Part shown: positions 1 to 9,915 of the stretch, piece after piece
Layout of the letters: each line of letters opens with the position of its first letter
Position numbering within the stretch: position 1 is the first letter of the stretch
DNA from: Paenibacillus graminis
Lineage (GTDB): Bacteria > Bacillota > Bacilli > Paenibacillales > Paenibacillaceae
Length of the DNA: 64,000 nt
NCBI RefSeq assembly: GCF_000758705.1
Contig: NZ_CP009287.1
Location: forward strand, 2,480,001-2,544,000
Reading direction: 5' to 3'
Translations under genes and position numbers: made by a program
Notes under the pieces: model-generated
What the model saw: the letters and a program-made list of their open reading frames with translations, nothing else
Databases searched by the model: none
What the model was told of the DNA's origin: nothing

Positions 1-854
1 TAATGACGGTTATCGGTTTTGTCGTAGCACGGTTGTCCGGGCGCAAAATGAGCCGGATCGTGGGGCTGGTGCGTTCCTTCCAGGAGGGGAATTTTCAGAA
101 GCGCATCCGTTTCTCCGGCAATGATGAATTCGTGCAGATTGCGGATTCGTTCAATGTGATGGCAACCCATATCCAGGAGCTGATCAACAGCGTGTATGTG
201 CAGGGCATCCAGAAAAAGCAGGCGGAGCTGGAAGCGCTGCAGGCGCAGATTAATCCGCACTTTCTGTATAATACACTTTCAACGATAAGCAGCCTGGCCA
301 ATCTAGGGGAGATCGAGAAGGTCACCGGCATGGTGCAGGGACTTTCACGTTTCTACCGGTTGACCCTGAATCAGGGCAACGTCTACATTGAGCTTGAAAA
401 GGAGCTGGAGCAGGTCGCCACATACCTTGAAATCCAGCGGGTGAAATATGCCGATGCGTTCACGGTATATGTGGATGTGGAGCAGGAAATTCTCCACATG
501 CAGGTCATCAAGCTGGTTCTTCAGCCTTTTGTGGAAAATGTGTTCAAGCATGCCTGGTTTGGCGAGACCATTGCCATCCGTCTGACCGGCAGGCAGGTGG
601 GCAACAATATTGAGCTGAAGATCATCGACAACGGAATCGGCATGCGGCCTGAGGACATGAAGCGAATGATGCAAGGACCAAGCCAGGCCGGGGGTTATGG
701 AGTGAAGAATGTGAACGAGCGGATTAAGCTCAGATACGGGGACGACTACGGAGTAACTATTGCGAGCTTTTTTGGGGCAGGCACAACCGTGCAGCTCCTG
801 CTCCCCGCCGGGATGAAGGACAACGAAGAAATGGATGAAGGGTTTGCCCCGTAA
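1..854 (+). CDS. Sensor histidine kinase, YesM-type (5' end outside window)
   Basis: This is the C-terminal part of a membrane histidine kinase that phosphorylates the AraC-type regulator encoded next. The frame is open to the window edge, so the extracellular sensor and first membrane segment are missing. What remains is the end of a membrane helix, a HAMP-like linker (about residues 10-65 from the first visible Met at base 3), the His_kinase motif NPHFLYN with the phospho-accepting His near residue 86, and a HATPase domain with an N box (ENVFKHA) and G boxes (DNGIGM, GYGVKNVNER). This architecture is typical of YesM/LytS-family kinases paired with carbohydrate ABC transporters. The downstream LplB/LplC-like permeases and GH35 gene suggest it senses a galactoside or plant oligosaccharide; that ligand is inferred. 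Confidence 0.9.
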   Translation, partial: MTVIGFVVARLSGRKMSRIVGLVRSFQEGNFQKRIRFSGNDEFVQIADSFNVMATHIQELINSVYVQGIQKKQAELEALQAQINPHFLYNTLSTISSLANLGEIEKVTGMVQGLSRFYRLTLNQGNVYIELEKELEQVATYLEIQRVKYADAFTVYVDVEQEILHMQVIKLVLQPFVENVFKHAWFGETIAIRLTGRQVGNNIELKIIDNGIGMRPEDMKRMMQGPSQAGGYGVKNVNERIKLRYGDDYGVTIASFFGAGTTVQLLLPAGMKDNEEMDEGFAP

Positions 855-891
855 TCTGCAACCCGCAAGGACACAGGAGGAACATTACGAT

Positions 892-2463
892 ATGAGCATC
901 AATGTATTGCTGGTAGACGATGAAGCAGTGGATCTGGAGTGGATGCGCCGAAGAGTGCTGGCCAGCGGACTAAATATTGCTGTAGTGGGCACGGCGAGCA
1001 GCGGGTTTGGTGCGCTGAAAATTATGGAGGAAGCGCAGGTTGATCTTATATTATCCGACATCCGGATGCCGATCATGACCGGAACCGAATTTGCGCGCAG
1101 GGCGAAGGTGCTGAGTCCGAAGACCAAAATTGTGTTTATCAGCGGCCATGAGGATTTCAGCTACGCCAAGGAGGCGATTGAGATCAATGCCTCCGGCTAT
1201 TTGCTGAAGCCCGTTCAGGATAAGGACTTATATGAAATGCTGGGCTCACTCTGCGCCCAAATGGAGCAGGACAGAGAGCAGGACCGCTCCTTCAGCGAAG
1301 CTCTGTCCCTGGTGAACAAGGAGCTCCTGCTCCGCTGGCTCGATGAAGCATCTCCGGATTCAGCGGAGCCGCATCTGCACAGCGTCCTGACCCCCCTGCT
1401 GCAGAACGGCGCGGCGGTAGCGATCGTGGAGATCGATGATCTGGAGTGGAAAATGCGCAATTTGTCCGGGGAAGACACCCGCAATATCACGCGGCAGATT
1501 GCCGGTGTGATTAAAGCCTTTGTCGAGGATGCCAAGCTGGGCACCTGGATTGCAGTTCACCATACCCGGTTTGTGATCCTGTCTCCCCTTCCGCAGGACA
1601 GCTTTCTGAGTCTGCTGGAGGAGCTGATCCGCAAGGTGGCGGATTCTTCTCCCTGCACGGTGACCATAGGTGTCGGAAGGTACGCAGCTGAAGAGTCAGG
1701 ACTGCACGAGTCCTACCGGCAGGCACAGGCTGCGCTCAGCGCCAAATGGCTGCTCGGCAAGAACCGCCTGATCCGGGATACTACACAGTCGTCACCACGG
1801 GGCACACCCGGGGCGCAGATTGAACTAACGGTAGAGCGGCTGCTTGAGGCTATCATCCAGTATGATCTTGTATCGATCGACGACCATCTGCTGGAGCTGT
1901 TCACGAAGGATCTCCCGTCCGGGGGAAGAAAAGAGGTCTATGAGCTAATCATCCGCATTACCTCCAAGCTCCATGCGGATCTTCAGCAGCAGAACGAGAA
2001 TCTGTATGAGCTGCTCCAATGGGAATCCCATCAGCCGGATATCCTGTTCCAGTTCGAGACGATCCATGACATCCTCTCCTGGCTGCGGCGCAGATTCTTT
2101 GAGCTTTCGGAGCTGCTCTATGTGAAGCGGCAGCGGCAGAAGCGCAAGCTGATCGATGAAATCATGCGTTATGTGGAGGAGCATCTGGAGCAGAAGATTA
2201 CATTAAAAGAGGTGGCCGCCCACTTCGACTTCACACCGAATTATCTGGGCTATCTGTTCAAGGAAGAATACGGGCTGCCTTTCAGTGAATATGTGAATGA
2301 GCGCAAGACCAGCCGGGTATCGGAGCTGCTGAGGGACCCCACCCTCAAAATCTATGAGATTGCCGAGCGCATGGGCTACAAGAACATTATCTATTTCAAC
2401 CGGCAGTTCAAGCAGAATACAGGCATGACCCCGGGAGAATACCGTAAAAAACACAAAATATAG
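892..2463 (+). CDS. Response regulator with AraC-type DNA-binding domain, YesN-like
   Basis: Cytoplasmic transcription regulator of 523 residues and partner of the kinase just upstream. An N-terminal receiver domain carries the phospho-acceptor Asp near residue 56 (motif SDIRMP) and the KP motif (LLKPVQD). A long linker of about 250 residues follows, then two helix-turn-helix motifs of the AraC family in the last 100 residues. I place the start at the ATG at 892 because a clean AGGAGG lies 10 bases upstream; the longer frame from 835 overlaps the kinase and has no ribosome site. By family it should activate the permease operon that begins about 190 bases downstream. A hairpin with a T run follows the gene. 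Confidence 0.9.
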   Translation: MSINVLLVDDEAVDLEWMRRRVLASGLNIAVVGTASSGFGALKIMEEAQVDLILSDIRMPIMTGTEFARRAKVLSPKTKIVFISGHEDFSYAKEAIEINASGYLLKPVQDKDLYEMLGSLCAQMEQDREQDRSFSEALSLVNKELLLRWLDEASPDSAEPHLHSVLTPLLQNGAAVAIVEIDDLEWKMRNLSGEDTRNITRQIAGVIKAFVEDAKLGTWIAVHHTRFVILSPLPQDSFLSLLEELIRKVADSSPCTVTIGVGRYAAEESGLHESYRQAQAALSAKWLLGKNRLIRDTTQSSPRGTPGAQIELTVERLLEAIIQYDLVSIDDHLLELFTKDLPSGGRKEVYELIIRITSKLHADLQQQNENLYELLQWESHQPDILFQFETIHDILSWLRRRFFELSELLYVKRQRQKRKLIDEIMRYVEEHLEQKITLKEVAAHFDFTPNYLGYLFKEEYGLPFSEYVNERKTSRVSELLRDPTLKIYEIAERMGYKNIIYFNRQFKQNTGMTPGEYRKKHKI

Positions 2464-2469
2464 CCAATC

Positions 2470-2514
2470 CAAACGTTGTCGGGCCGGTTTCCAGGCTGCA
2501 GGCAACGTTTTTTG
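2470..2514 (+). terminator. Rho-independent terminator after the response regulator
   Basis: An AAACGTTG / CAACGTTT stem with a GC-rich loop is followed by a run of six T. It separates the regulator pair from the transporter operon. Confidence 0.65.
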
Positions 2515-2588
2515 CATTCCGGGGAAGCATATGTTTTAATCGATCGTTGAAAAAGTATTAGTTTTAGTTGATGGGCTGAATCCTCACC

Positions 2589-2609
2589 AAGGAAGCGCTT
2601 CTCTATAAT
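2589..2609 (+). promoter_or_regulatory. Candidate cre-like site overlapping a -10 box
   Basis: GGAAGCGCTTC resembles the core of a catabolite-responsive element and sits immediately upstream of a perfect TATAAT at 2604-2609. No -35 box is visible at the right distance, which fits an activator-dependent promoter. The outer cre positions match poorly, so this is only a candidate. Confidence 0.35.
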
Positions 2610-2649
2610 AAAAACATAGAGAAATAGTGAGATGGAAAGGGGATTCGAG

Positions 2650-3576
2650 ATGAAACAGAAACAACACGGATTCTGGGATGATGTTAAGAAGTATAGAACC
2701 CTGCTTTTTATGCTGACACCGGCAGTATTGTTTTTCCTGGTGTTTGCATACGTGCCGATGGCGGGAATTGTGCTGGCGTTTAAGCAATACAACTACACCG
2801 ACGGTATTATTCACAGCCCATGGAACGGACTGGACAACTTTAGATTTTTCTTTGGTTCCGGTGACGCCTGGCGCGTAACCCGAAACACGGCGCTGTACAA
2901 CATTGCTTTTATTATTGTGAACAACGTGCTTCAGATCTTTGCCGGCATTTTGCTGTTCGAGGTTGCCGGCAAATGGTTCCGGAAAATTACGCAAACGATA
3001 CTGTTCCTGCCTTACTTTATTTCCTGGGTAGTGGTTGGGGCCATTGCCTATAACCTGTTCAACTTCGATGTGGGTACCGTCAATGTATTGCTGAAGGGGC
3101 TGGGCATGCAGCCGGTCGACATTTACAATACTTCAGCCTACTGGCCGGTTATTCTCGTGGTGGTGTCCGCCTGGAAGGCGCTGGGCTACGGAACGATCAT
3201 GTATCTGGCGGCAATCACCAGCATTGATACCGAAATGTATGAAGCAGCCGAAATTGACGGTGCGAATATTTTCCAGCGCATTATGAAGATTACCGTTCCG
3301 AACCTGATCCCTACAGTGATCATTCTGGTTCTGCTGGCCATCGGCAACATCTTCCGCGGCGATTTCGGGATGTTCTACAATATGGTCGGCAACAACGGCC
3401 TGCTGTTCTCGTCCACCGACGTTATTGATACCTTTGTATTCCGGTCCCTCACAACCTCGAATGAGATCGGGATGTCCGCTGCGGCAGGCTTCTATCAATC
3501 ACTGCTGGGCTTTGTAACAATCATGCTGGCCAACTACGCTGTACGCAAATACGATAAAGACCGTGCGCTGTTCTAG
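2650..3576 (+). CDS. Carbohydrate ABC transporter permease, LplB-like
   Basis: Integral membrane subunit of a CUT1-family sugar importer, 308 residues. It has about six hydrophobic segments and the permease EAA motif (EAAEIDGAN, then a P-N-L) in the cytoplasmic loop that contacts the ATPase. Start chosen at the ATG at 2650, preceded by GAAAGGGG; an in-frame ATG at 2632 has no ribosome site. The second permease follows after 17 bases and the lipoprotein binding protein after that, giving a complete import unit lacking only its ATPase. In this family a shared MsmX-type ATPase usually serves many such permeases. The substrate is not evident from this subunit; the neighbouring GH35 suggests galactosides. 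Confidence 0.92.
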   Translation: MKQKQHGFWDDVKKYRTLLFMLTPAVLFFLVFAYVPMAGIVLAFKQYNYTDGIIHSPWNGLDNFRFFFGSGDAWRVTRNTALYNIAFIIVNNVLQIFAGILLFEVAGKWFRKITQTILFLPYFISWVVVGAIAYNLFNFDVGTVNVLLKGLGMQPVDIYNTSAYWPVILVVVSAWKALGYGTIMYLAAITSIDTEMYEAAEIDGANIFQRIMKITVPNLIPTVIILVLLAIGNIFRGDFGMFYNMVGNNGLLFSSTDVIDTFVFRSLTTSNEIGMSAAAGFYQSLLGFVTIMLANYAVRKYDKDRALF

Positions 3577-3593
3577 GAAAAGGAGGTAATGCC

Positions 3594-4520
3594 ATGAGTA
3601 CAACTACTGCAAAAATCCAAACCACAAAGGTGCGCAAGCGGGTTAACAAGGACCGTCTGACCCTGTCAATCATCGGATACGTGACCCTTATAGTGCTCGC
3701 TATATTCTGCATCGTACCCTTCCTGCTGGTGGTGTCCGCCTCACTAAGCGAGGAGAGCTCCATCATCGAGAAAGGCTTCCAGCTGATCCCGTCTACCTTT
3801 TCCACAGAAGCCTACGGCTTGTTGTTCAAGTATCCGGCTGATATGCTCAGAGCTTACGGTGTAACGATCACCGTTACCCTAATCGGCACCGTGCTTGGAT
3901 TGTTCCTGACTTCCATGACGGCTTACGTGCTGTCCCGGAGAGACTTTAAATGGCGCGGACGTTTCTCGTTTTTCTTCTTCTTCACTACGCTGTTCAGCGG
4001 TGGTCTGGTACCTTCTTATCTGTTGATTATAAACTTCCTGCATCTCAAAGATACACTGCTTGTGCTGATTCTGCCCATGCTGATGAACGTGTTCTACATT
4101 ATCGTCATGAAGTCGTTCATGAGCAGCATCCCGGATGCAATCACAGAATCCGCCAAGATTGACGGAGCAGGCGATTTCCGGATCTTTTTGCAGCTGATTG
4201 TGCCTTTGTCCAAGCCTGCACTGGCTACGATCGGCCTGTTCATAGCCTTGGCTTACTGGAACGACTGGTATAACGCGCTGCTCTATATTTCCAAGTCCGA
4301 ATTGATGCCGCTTCAATACTATTTATATAAAATGCTTGGTAATATGGATGGTATGCGCAAGGCGATGATGGCCTCGGGTGCAGTGGTGAATACCGATCTG
4401 CCTACCGAAAGCCTGAAGATGGCCATGACCATCGTGGCTACAGGACCTATCCTGCTGGCTTATCCGTTTATTCAAAAGTATTTTGTGCAAGGTCTCACGA
4501 TAGGCGCTGTCAAAGGATAA
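3594..4520 (+). CDS. Carbohydrate ABC transporter permease, LplC/YtcP-like
   Basis: Second membrane subunit of the same CUT1 importer, 308 residues with an N-terminal cytoplasmic stretch and about six membrane helices. The EAA loop reads ESAKIDGAG followed by IVPLSKP. It starts at an ATG behind AAAAGGAGG and is cotranscribed with the LplB-like subunit 17 bases upstream and, most likely, the binding protein 66 bases downstream. LplB/LplC pairs with long binding proteins of about 520 residues are typical of complex-oligosaccharide transporters in Paenibacillus and Bacillus. No ATPase gene is adjacent. Confidence 0.92.
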   Translation: MSTTTAKIQTTKVRKRVNKDRLTLSIIGYVTLIVLAIFCIVPFLLVVSASLSEESSIIEKGFQLIPSTFSTEAYGLLFKYPADMLRAYGVTITVTLIGTVLGLFLTSMTAYVLSRRDFKWRGRFSFFFFFTTLFSGGLVPSYLLIINFLHLKDTLLVLILPMLMNVFYIIVMKSFMSSIPDAITESAKIDGAGDFRIFLQLIVPLSKPALATIGLFIALAYWNDWYNALLYISKSELMPLQYYLYKMLGNMDGMRKAMMASGAVVNTDLPTESLKMAMTIVATGPILLAYPFIQKYFVQGLTIGAVKG

Positions 4521-4586
4521 ATCCGGGGAAACCCGGTTATCAATATATCACCCAACCAACTTTTCGATTAGGGGGAAACAAAGGTC

Positions 4587-6173
4587 ATGACTAACAAGAA
4601 AAAGAAACTCACAGTTACGCTGGCAACGATGATGACACTGGGGACAATCCTCAGTGCATGCGGTGGCGGAAACAACAACAATACAGCTACAGAAGCAACG
4701 AACGCCGGAGCAACCGCGGCAACAGAAGGAGCAGCCACGAATTCCGGGGCTCCTGACACCTCCAAAGAGGTCAAGCTCAAAATGCTGCTGATCGGCGGCC
4801 AGCCGGGCGATTACGACAAGGTATTCGGAGAGCTCAACACCAAATTAAAAGAAAAAATCAATGCCACCGTGGAAACGGAATTTCTTGACTGGTCGGACTG
4901 GACCCAGAAGTATCCGCTGAAATTTGCCGCCAATGAGGATTTTGACCTCGTGTACACAGCTAACTGGGCTTTTTATAACGATCAGGCACTGAAAGGCGGA
5001 TTTTTGGAGCTGACCGATGATATGCTGCAAAAATACATGCCAAAAACCTGGGAAGCTATGCCTAAGGTGAACTGGGAGCAAGCGAAAGTGGACGGCAAGC
5101 TCTACATGGTCCCTAACAACAATGTTGAGGTTACCGACAAGGTAGTGCTGTACCGCGAGGATCTGCGCAAAAAGTATAATCTTCCAGAAATCAACAGTCC
5201 TGAAACCTATGCCAATTACTTGAAAACGGTTGCTAAAGAAGAAAAAGGCCTTACCGCTTACGGGGCCAAACCTGCCGACGGCTGGAAATGGCATGAGCTT
5301 GATCAAACCTTGCTGGAGCAGAACAACGACTTCAACCTGGTGGATGCCAACCTGCTGCCGCTGGCTTACAAGCTAGATGATGCTTCAGGCAAAATATTCA
5401 ACATCTATGACACTCCTGAGTTCACATCGCTGCTGAAATATTATAAGGATCTGGCCGACAATGGCGCCTGGTCCAAAAACGTAGTCAGCAACAAAAATGA
5501 TGTATGGCAGGATATCAAAGCCGAGAAGGTGTCCTCTTATGCCCATAACCTGGGTACGGTAGCGGCTAACCTTGCCGAAATGCGCCGCGACAAACCGGAT
5601 GTGGAGCTGGGGATTGCCGACCTCACACCGGATCACAAAAAAATCGCCGCGATCGCGACACAAAACGGGATGTCCATTCATGCAACTTCAAAGAACGCTG
5701 AACGTTCCCTGATGTTGATTGATCTGCTGCAGAACGATAAGGAAATTCACGATCTGACCATGTACGGCATTGCCGGAACCAACTATAACCCTGAGGGGGA
5801 CGACAAGTACACTGCCGGTCCTGCGGCGGCTAATTACACGGGTTTCTCGAACTGGGGCTGGAATTCCCCGCTGAACCGCCAGGATGCGGCTTATCCGAAG
5901 GAAGCAGACGATATGTTCAACAGCTGGCAGGCCAGCATCTACCATTTCCCGCTGGAAACCTTTGTTTTCGACTCCGCCAAAGTGAAGAATGAAGTGGCTA
6001 ATATCGGAAACGTAATGCTGCGTTATGCTATCCCGCTGGAATACGGATTGATCGATGATATTGGGAAAGGCCAGGCTGACCTGATCAAGCAGCTGAAAGC
6101 AGCCGGCATTGACAAAGTCCAGACTGAAATGCAAGCCCAAATCGATGCCTTCCTGGCAGCACAAAAAAAATAG
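4587..6173 (+). CDS. Extracellular sugar-binding lipoprotein, LplA-like
   Basis: Solute-binding protein of the CUT1 importer, 528 residues, anchored to the outer face of the membrane. The N-terminus has lysines, a hydrophobic core and a lipobox LSAC with the lipidated Cys at about residue 25, then a low-complexity Asn/Ala/Thr linker before the folded domain. The length is typical of LplA-type binding proteins rather than the ~420-residue MalE type. It closes the operon: a hairpin terminator follows immediately. It should capture an oligosaccharide for the two permeases upstream; the nature of the sugar is inferred only from the GH35 gene downstream. Confidence 0.92.
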   Translation: MTNKKKKLTVTLATMMTLGTILSACGGGNNNNTATEATNAGATAATEGAATNSGAPDTSKEVKLKMLLIGGQPGDYDKVFGELNTKLKEKINATVETEFLDWSDWTQKYPLKFAANEDFDLVYTANWAFYNDQALKGGFLELTDDMLQKYMPKTWEAMPKVNWEQAKVDGKLYMVPNNNVEVTDKVVLYREDLRKKYNLPEINSPETYANYLKTVAKEEKGLTAYGAKPADGWKWHELDQTLLEQNNDFNLVDANLLPLAYKLDDASGKIFNIYDTPEFTSLLKYYKDLADNGAWSKNVVSNKNDVWQDIKAEKVSSYAHNLGTVAANLAEMRRDKPDVELGIADLTPDHKKIAAIATQNGMSIHATSKNAERSLMLIDLLQNDKEIHDLTMYGIAGTNYNPEGDDKYTAGPAAANYTGFSNWGWNSPLNRQDAAYPKEADDMFNSWQASIYHFPLETFVFDSAKVKNEVANIGNVMLRYAIPLEYGLIDDIGKGQADLIKQLKAAGIDKVQTEMQAQIDAFLAAQKK

Positions 6174-6206
6174 CTGAAAAGAGAGAAGCTTCTGTAACGG
6201 CTTCCG

Positions 6207-6245
6207 GGCTGCTCCAAAGCATAAGCTTTGGGGCTGCTTTTTTAC
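6207..6245 (+). terminator. Rho-independent terminator after the binding-protein gene
   Basis: A 13-base-pair stem (GCTGCTCCAAAGC against GCTTTGGGGCTGC, one mismatch and one wobble) with an AT loop is followed by a T tract. Confidence 0.8.
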
Positions 6246-6282
6246 TGTAGAGGAAATTAGCCCTTGCGAAGACGCAGGCGAG

Positions 6283-6423
6283 CAATGCTAAGTGGAAAAA
6301 GGGAGCTTAATTGGATCATATTACTCCGGTAAGAGCGAAATGGGCTGAATTAGTTAACCTTTTTCCACTTAGCCTGCGGAGAACAGAGTGCTGGGGCAAA
6401 TTAGTTAACCTTTTTCCACTTAG
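6283..6423. repeat. Cluster of three short interspersed repeats
   Basis: A 25-base unit ending TTTTTCCACTTAG occurs twice in direct orientation, identical at 6348-6372 and 6399-6423, and once inverted at 6288-6312 with about five mismatches. The inverted copy keeps CTAAGTGGAAAAAGG. The block fills most of the 359-base gap between the binding protein and the GH35 gene and contains no coding sequence. It looks like a dispersed intergenic repeat. Confidence 0.75.
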
Positions 6424-6532
6424 AATCGCCGAAGGATGGATAAAGGGTTCTCCAGGCGTAGCAAAACTATAAATCTATTCAGTCAAGGATGGCATAGCTG
6501 TTTTGTTCCTGTAAATCAAGGAGGAATTAATT

Positions 6533-8901
6533 ATGACATACATTGTTCATGCGGGCATTGCCCCAAAAGATATCTATCCGGCATCCCTGAAGCTGGGCGG
6601 AACCAATCCGCAGGGAGACCGGATCAGCTTCACCAATTACTATATGGAGCTGAACGGCAAGCCGTATTTTGCCGTCTGCGGGGAATTCCACTATTCCCGT
6701 TACCCGGAAGACTGCTGGGAAACCGAAATCCGCAAGATAAGATATCCGGGATCAATATTGTAGCCACTTATATTTTCTGGAATCATCATGAGGAAATCGA
6801 AGGGGAATTTGAATGGCAGGGTAACCGCAATCTGCGGAGATTCGTAGATGTGTGCGCACGGAATGGGATGTATGTCATCCTGCGCGTGGGTCCCTTCTGC
6901 CACGGTGAGGTCCGCAACGGCGGACTGCCGGACTGGCTGTTCGGGCGTACTTTCGATGTGCGTTCCAATGACGAAGGTTACCTGCGGTATGTCCGCCGGC
7001 TGTTCCGCGAGATTGGAGCGCAGACAGCGGGACAGATGTTCAAGGATGGAGGCCCCGTGATCGGCATTCAGCTGGAGAACGAATTCAATGCCGCTGCTGC
7101 TCTGTGGGAACTGACTGCGAAGCAAGGGGACGAGTACCTGGGCGGCGGAACCGGGGGCGAGGCAGGGACCGAGCATATGCGTCTGCTTAAGCAGTATGCT
7201 GTAGAGGCTGGAATGGTTGCCCCCATATACACCAGTACTGGCTGGGGTGCTGCGCCACTTTTGGAAGATGAGGTGCTTCCGCTGTACGGCGGATACGCCT
7301 ATACGCCTTGGAGCATCAGCGAGCAGAATCCTGACCAGAAGCCGACCCCGGAATATGTATTCGTGAATTATCACAATGAAACGGCCCAAAGCGGCGAATT
7401 TAATCCCCCATATGCCAAAACCAAATATCCCTTTGCCTGCTGTGAGATGGGCGGAGGCATGCAGACCTGGTATCTGTCGCGGTTCCAGGTTGAGCCGGAG
7501 AGCGTGATGGCGATGAGCCTGATGAAGATTGCGGGCGGGTGCAATTTTGTCGGCTACTATATGTTCCATGGCGGTACGAATCCAGTGGGGAAAACAGGCT
7601 ATCTGAATGAGAGCACCACGCCCAGAATTACCTACGATTTTCAGGCTCCTCTCGGTGAATTTGGCCAGATCCGTGATTCGGCCCACCTGCTGCGGCCGCT
7701 GCATTATTTCCTCCGCCGGTTCGGGGAGCGGCTGGCGCCGATGGCAACAGTCCTGCCGCAAGGCGCGGAGGCCATCACTCCTGAAGATGCCCATACGCTG
7801 CGGTATGCGGTCCGCACAGACGGCAGCGCGGGGTTCCTGTTCGTCAATAACTACCAGGACCACGTAGAGATGGATAGGCATGAGGATGTCCGGTTTGCCG
7901 TCCGGCTGGCTGAGGAAACGATTGAATTCCCAACAAAAAGCGGACTTACCGTCCACAGAAATGCCTCGTTCATTCTGCCATTCAATTTTGCGCTGGACGG
8001 GCTGAACCTGCGCTATGCTACGGCCCAGCCGGTGACACGGGTGGAGTCTGCGGAGGCGGCCACCTACTTCTTCTCCATGCCGAAGGGTGTGGACGGGGAG
8101 TTTCGGATTGATGCCCATGAGGGCATTGCCAGAGTGTCCGCAGACGCCGGAACGGTGGAGAGGGATACCGGGAACCATTACACGGTTCTGATCCCGCATG
8201 ACCGCTCGGGAATGATCCGGATCACACAGAAAGGAGCGCGGGAAATCCGCATTTATGCTATGAATGCCCAAGAAGCCTCCATGCTGTGGGAGATGGACGA
8301 TGAAGGGCTGCCGCGGATGATGTTCTCGGAAATTCCGCCTGTACAGACCGGGGAAGGCATCGAATTCTTCAGCAGCGGCCAGAGCAGCTTCTCTTTCCGG
8401 GAATATGCCGGAGGTCCGGCAGCTCCGGCCAAGTGGAGAACCGCGCATACGGCATGCTCCATTGCGCAGCACCGGGGCGGATGGTTCCACAGCTATGACC
8501 TGGAGCTTCCCGCGAAGGAGGTCCGGCTGGAGACACGGAAGATCCACGACCACAAACTGGCGCTTAAGTTTGCTTCAAGGATGCTGGAAGGTGTGGAAGA
8601 GGTACTGCTGAGCATCGATTACACAGGAAATGTAGGGTATGCGTTTGCCGGAGGCCGGCTCTTCCATGATCATTTCCATAACGGCGCGCCATGGGAGATC
8701 GGCTTGTCCCGCTTCCGGGATACGCTGCTGAGCGGGGAGATTATCCTCGAGACCACACCGCTGCGCCGGGGTGTAATGACCGTAACCGCAGATGCAGCCA
8801 TGGCGGTCGAGAAGCAGTTTACCGGAGAAGCGGCGGCTGTGTTCCACAGCGTTACAGCGGTTCCGGTGTACCGGGTGGCGTTGATCCGGCAGGCGGACTG
8901 A
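6533..8901 (+). pseudogene. Beta-galactosidase, GH35, interrupted by a frameshift
   Basis: This encodes a cytoplasmic GH35 beta-galactosidase of about 790 residues, but the frame is broken. The first 68 codons (from an ATG behind AAGGAGG) run in one frame up to ...ETEIRK; the rest continues in another from SGINIVATYIFWNHHEE. Reading across 6736-6741 shows a single missing base in CAAGAT-AAGATATCC. Both sides are otherwise intact: the acid/base Glu lies in QLENEF and the likely nucleophile Glu in CCEMGGG. No signal peptide is visible. Either a sequencing error or a very recent inactivation could explain it. The gene follows a sugar transporter and would hydrolyse imported galactosides. Confidence 0.85.
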
Positions 8902-9012
8902 TAGAGGATGCTTAAGTCATCTGAGTCCGCATCACCGCGGCAAAACGGCCTGAGGAGTTGAAGGATGAAGCTGAGGAACGATTGGCGGCTGAAGTGTAGC
9001 CCTATCGAATCC

Positions 9013-9057
9013 CAAAAAGCACGGTCCAAGCAGAAAACTGCTCCGGCCGTGCTTTTT
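9013..9057. terminator. Bidirectional terminator between convergent genes
   Basis: AAAAAGCACGG pairs with CCGTGCTTTTTT, with a secondary stem (AGCAG/CTGCT) in the loop. A on one side and T on the other allow termination from both the GH35 gene and the minus-strand permeases. Confidence 0.85.
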
Positions 9058-9078
9058 TCTGAAATATAAGACCTTAGA

Positions 9079-9915
9079 TCAGCCTTTCACCGCTCCGGCC
9101 ACTACGCCTTTGACGATATACTTCTGCAGGAAGATGAACACGATAATGGAAGGCAGTACGGCCATTACCATTGCGGTCATCGCATACTGCCAGTCGGAGG
9201 TGTATTGCCCGACGAAAGTATAGGCAGCCAAAGTCAGCGTTTTGGTATCCGGTGATCCGTTGACCATTAAGAGCGGGAGCAGGAAGTCGTTCCAGATCCA
9301 CATGACGTCGATGATGACAATGGTCGTCGTGACCGATTTCAGCAGCGGGAAAATAACACTGAAGAACAGCCGGAAGCTTGAAGCCCCGTCGATTGTGGCG
9401 CTCTCGTCGATCTCTGTCGGGATGCCTTTTACAAATCCATGATAGATGAACACAGCCAGCGGTGCGCCGAATCCCCAATACAGCAGCCCCAGTCCCCAGG
9501 TGCTCTCGGAGAGGTTCAAGTTCTTGGCCGTTTGCAGCACGGTCAGCATGATCGATTGGAACGGAATCAGCATCGGCATAATGCACAGGAAGTAGATGAT
9601 TCCGCTTAGTCTGGATTTGGTCCGAGCCAGCTTATAGGCGGCAATGGACGAGATGAACACGATGCCCAGCAGTCCAAGGCCGGTAATGATGAAGTTGTTC
9701 AGGAACAATCTCGGATAGTTGATGAATTTCCACACATACGAGTAGTTGCTGAGCGCCAGATGTTTTGGCAGAGCGATGACATCCGTCATGACCTCGCTGA
9801 AGCTTTTTAACGAGTTGATGATCGTCAGGAACAGCGGATAGAGAAACAGAAGAGAGAGGATAACCAGAACCACTTCGAGAATGATCCGGCCTGCTTTGTT
9901 GTTGTTTGTTTTCAT
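9079..9915 (-). CDS. Carbohydrate ABC transporter permease, MalG/AraQ-like
   Basis: Membrane subunit of a second CUT1 sugar importer, 278 residues with six predicted helices. The EAA loop (DESATIDGASS, followed by FPLLKS) is well conserved. The C-terminus has the usual ending IVKGVVAGAVKG. Its start codon abuts the stop of the MalF-like gene upstream, so the two are translationally coupled. The matching binding protein and kinase/regulator are encoded divergently from 10997 onwards, an arrangement seen in other Paenibacillus sugar loci. The GH36 alpha-galactosidase downstream of the binding protein suggests alpha-galactosides such as raffinose or melibiose as substrate; this is inference. Confidence 0.92.
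   Translation of the reverse strand: MKTNNNKAGRIILEVVLVILSLLFLYPLFLTIINSLKSFSEVMTDVIALPKHLALSNYSYVWKFINYPRLFLNNFIITGLGLLGIVFISSIAAYKLARTKSRLSGIIYFLCIMPMLIPFQSIMLTVLQTAKNLNLSESTWGLGLLYWGFGAPLAVFIYHGFVKGIPTEIDESATIDGASSFRLFFSVIFPLLKSVTTTIVIIDVMWIWNDFLLPLLMVNGSPDTKTLTLAAYTFVGQYTSDWQYAMTAMVMAVLPSIIVFIFLQKYIVKGVVAGAVKG

Noticed and set aside
6700..8553. A 617-codon minus-strand frame opposite the GH35 gene
   Set aside because: It is the antisense shadow of a GC-rich gene, rich in Arg/His/Gln, without a ribosome site or family motif. The plus strand carries clear GH35 motifs.
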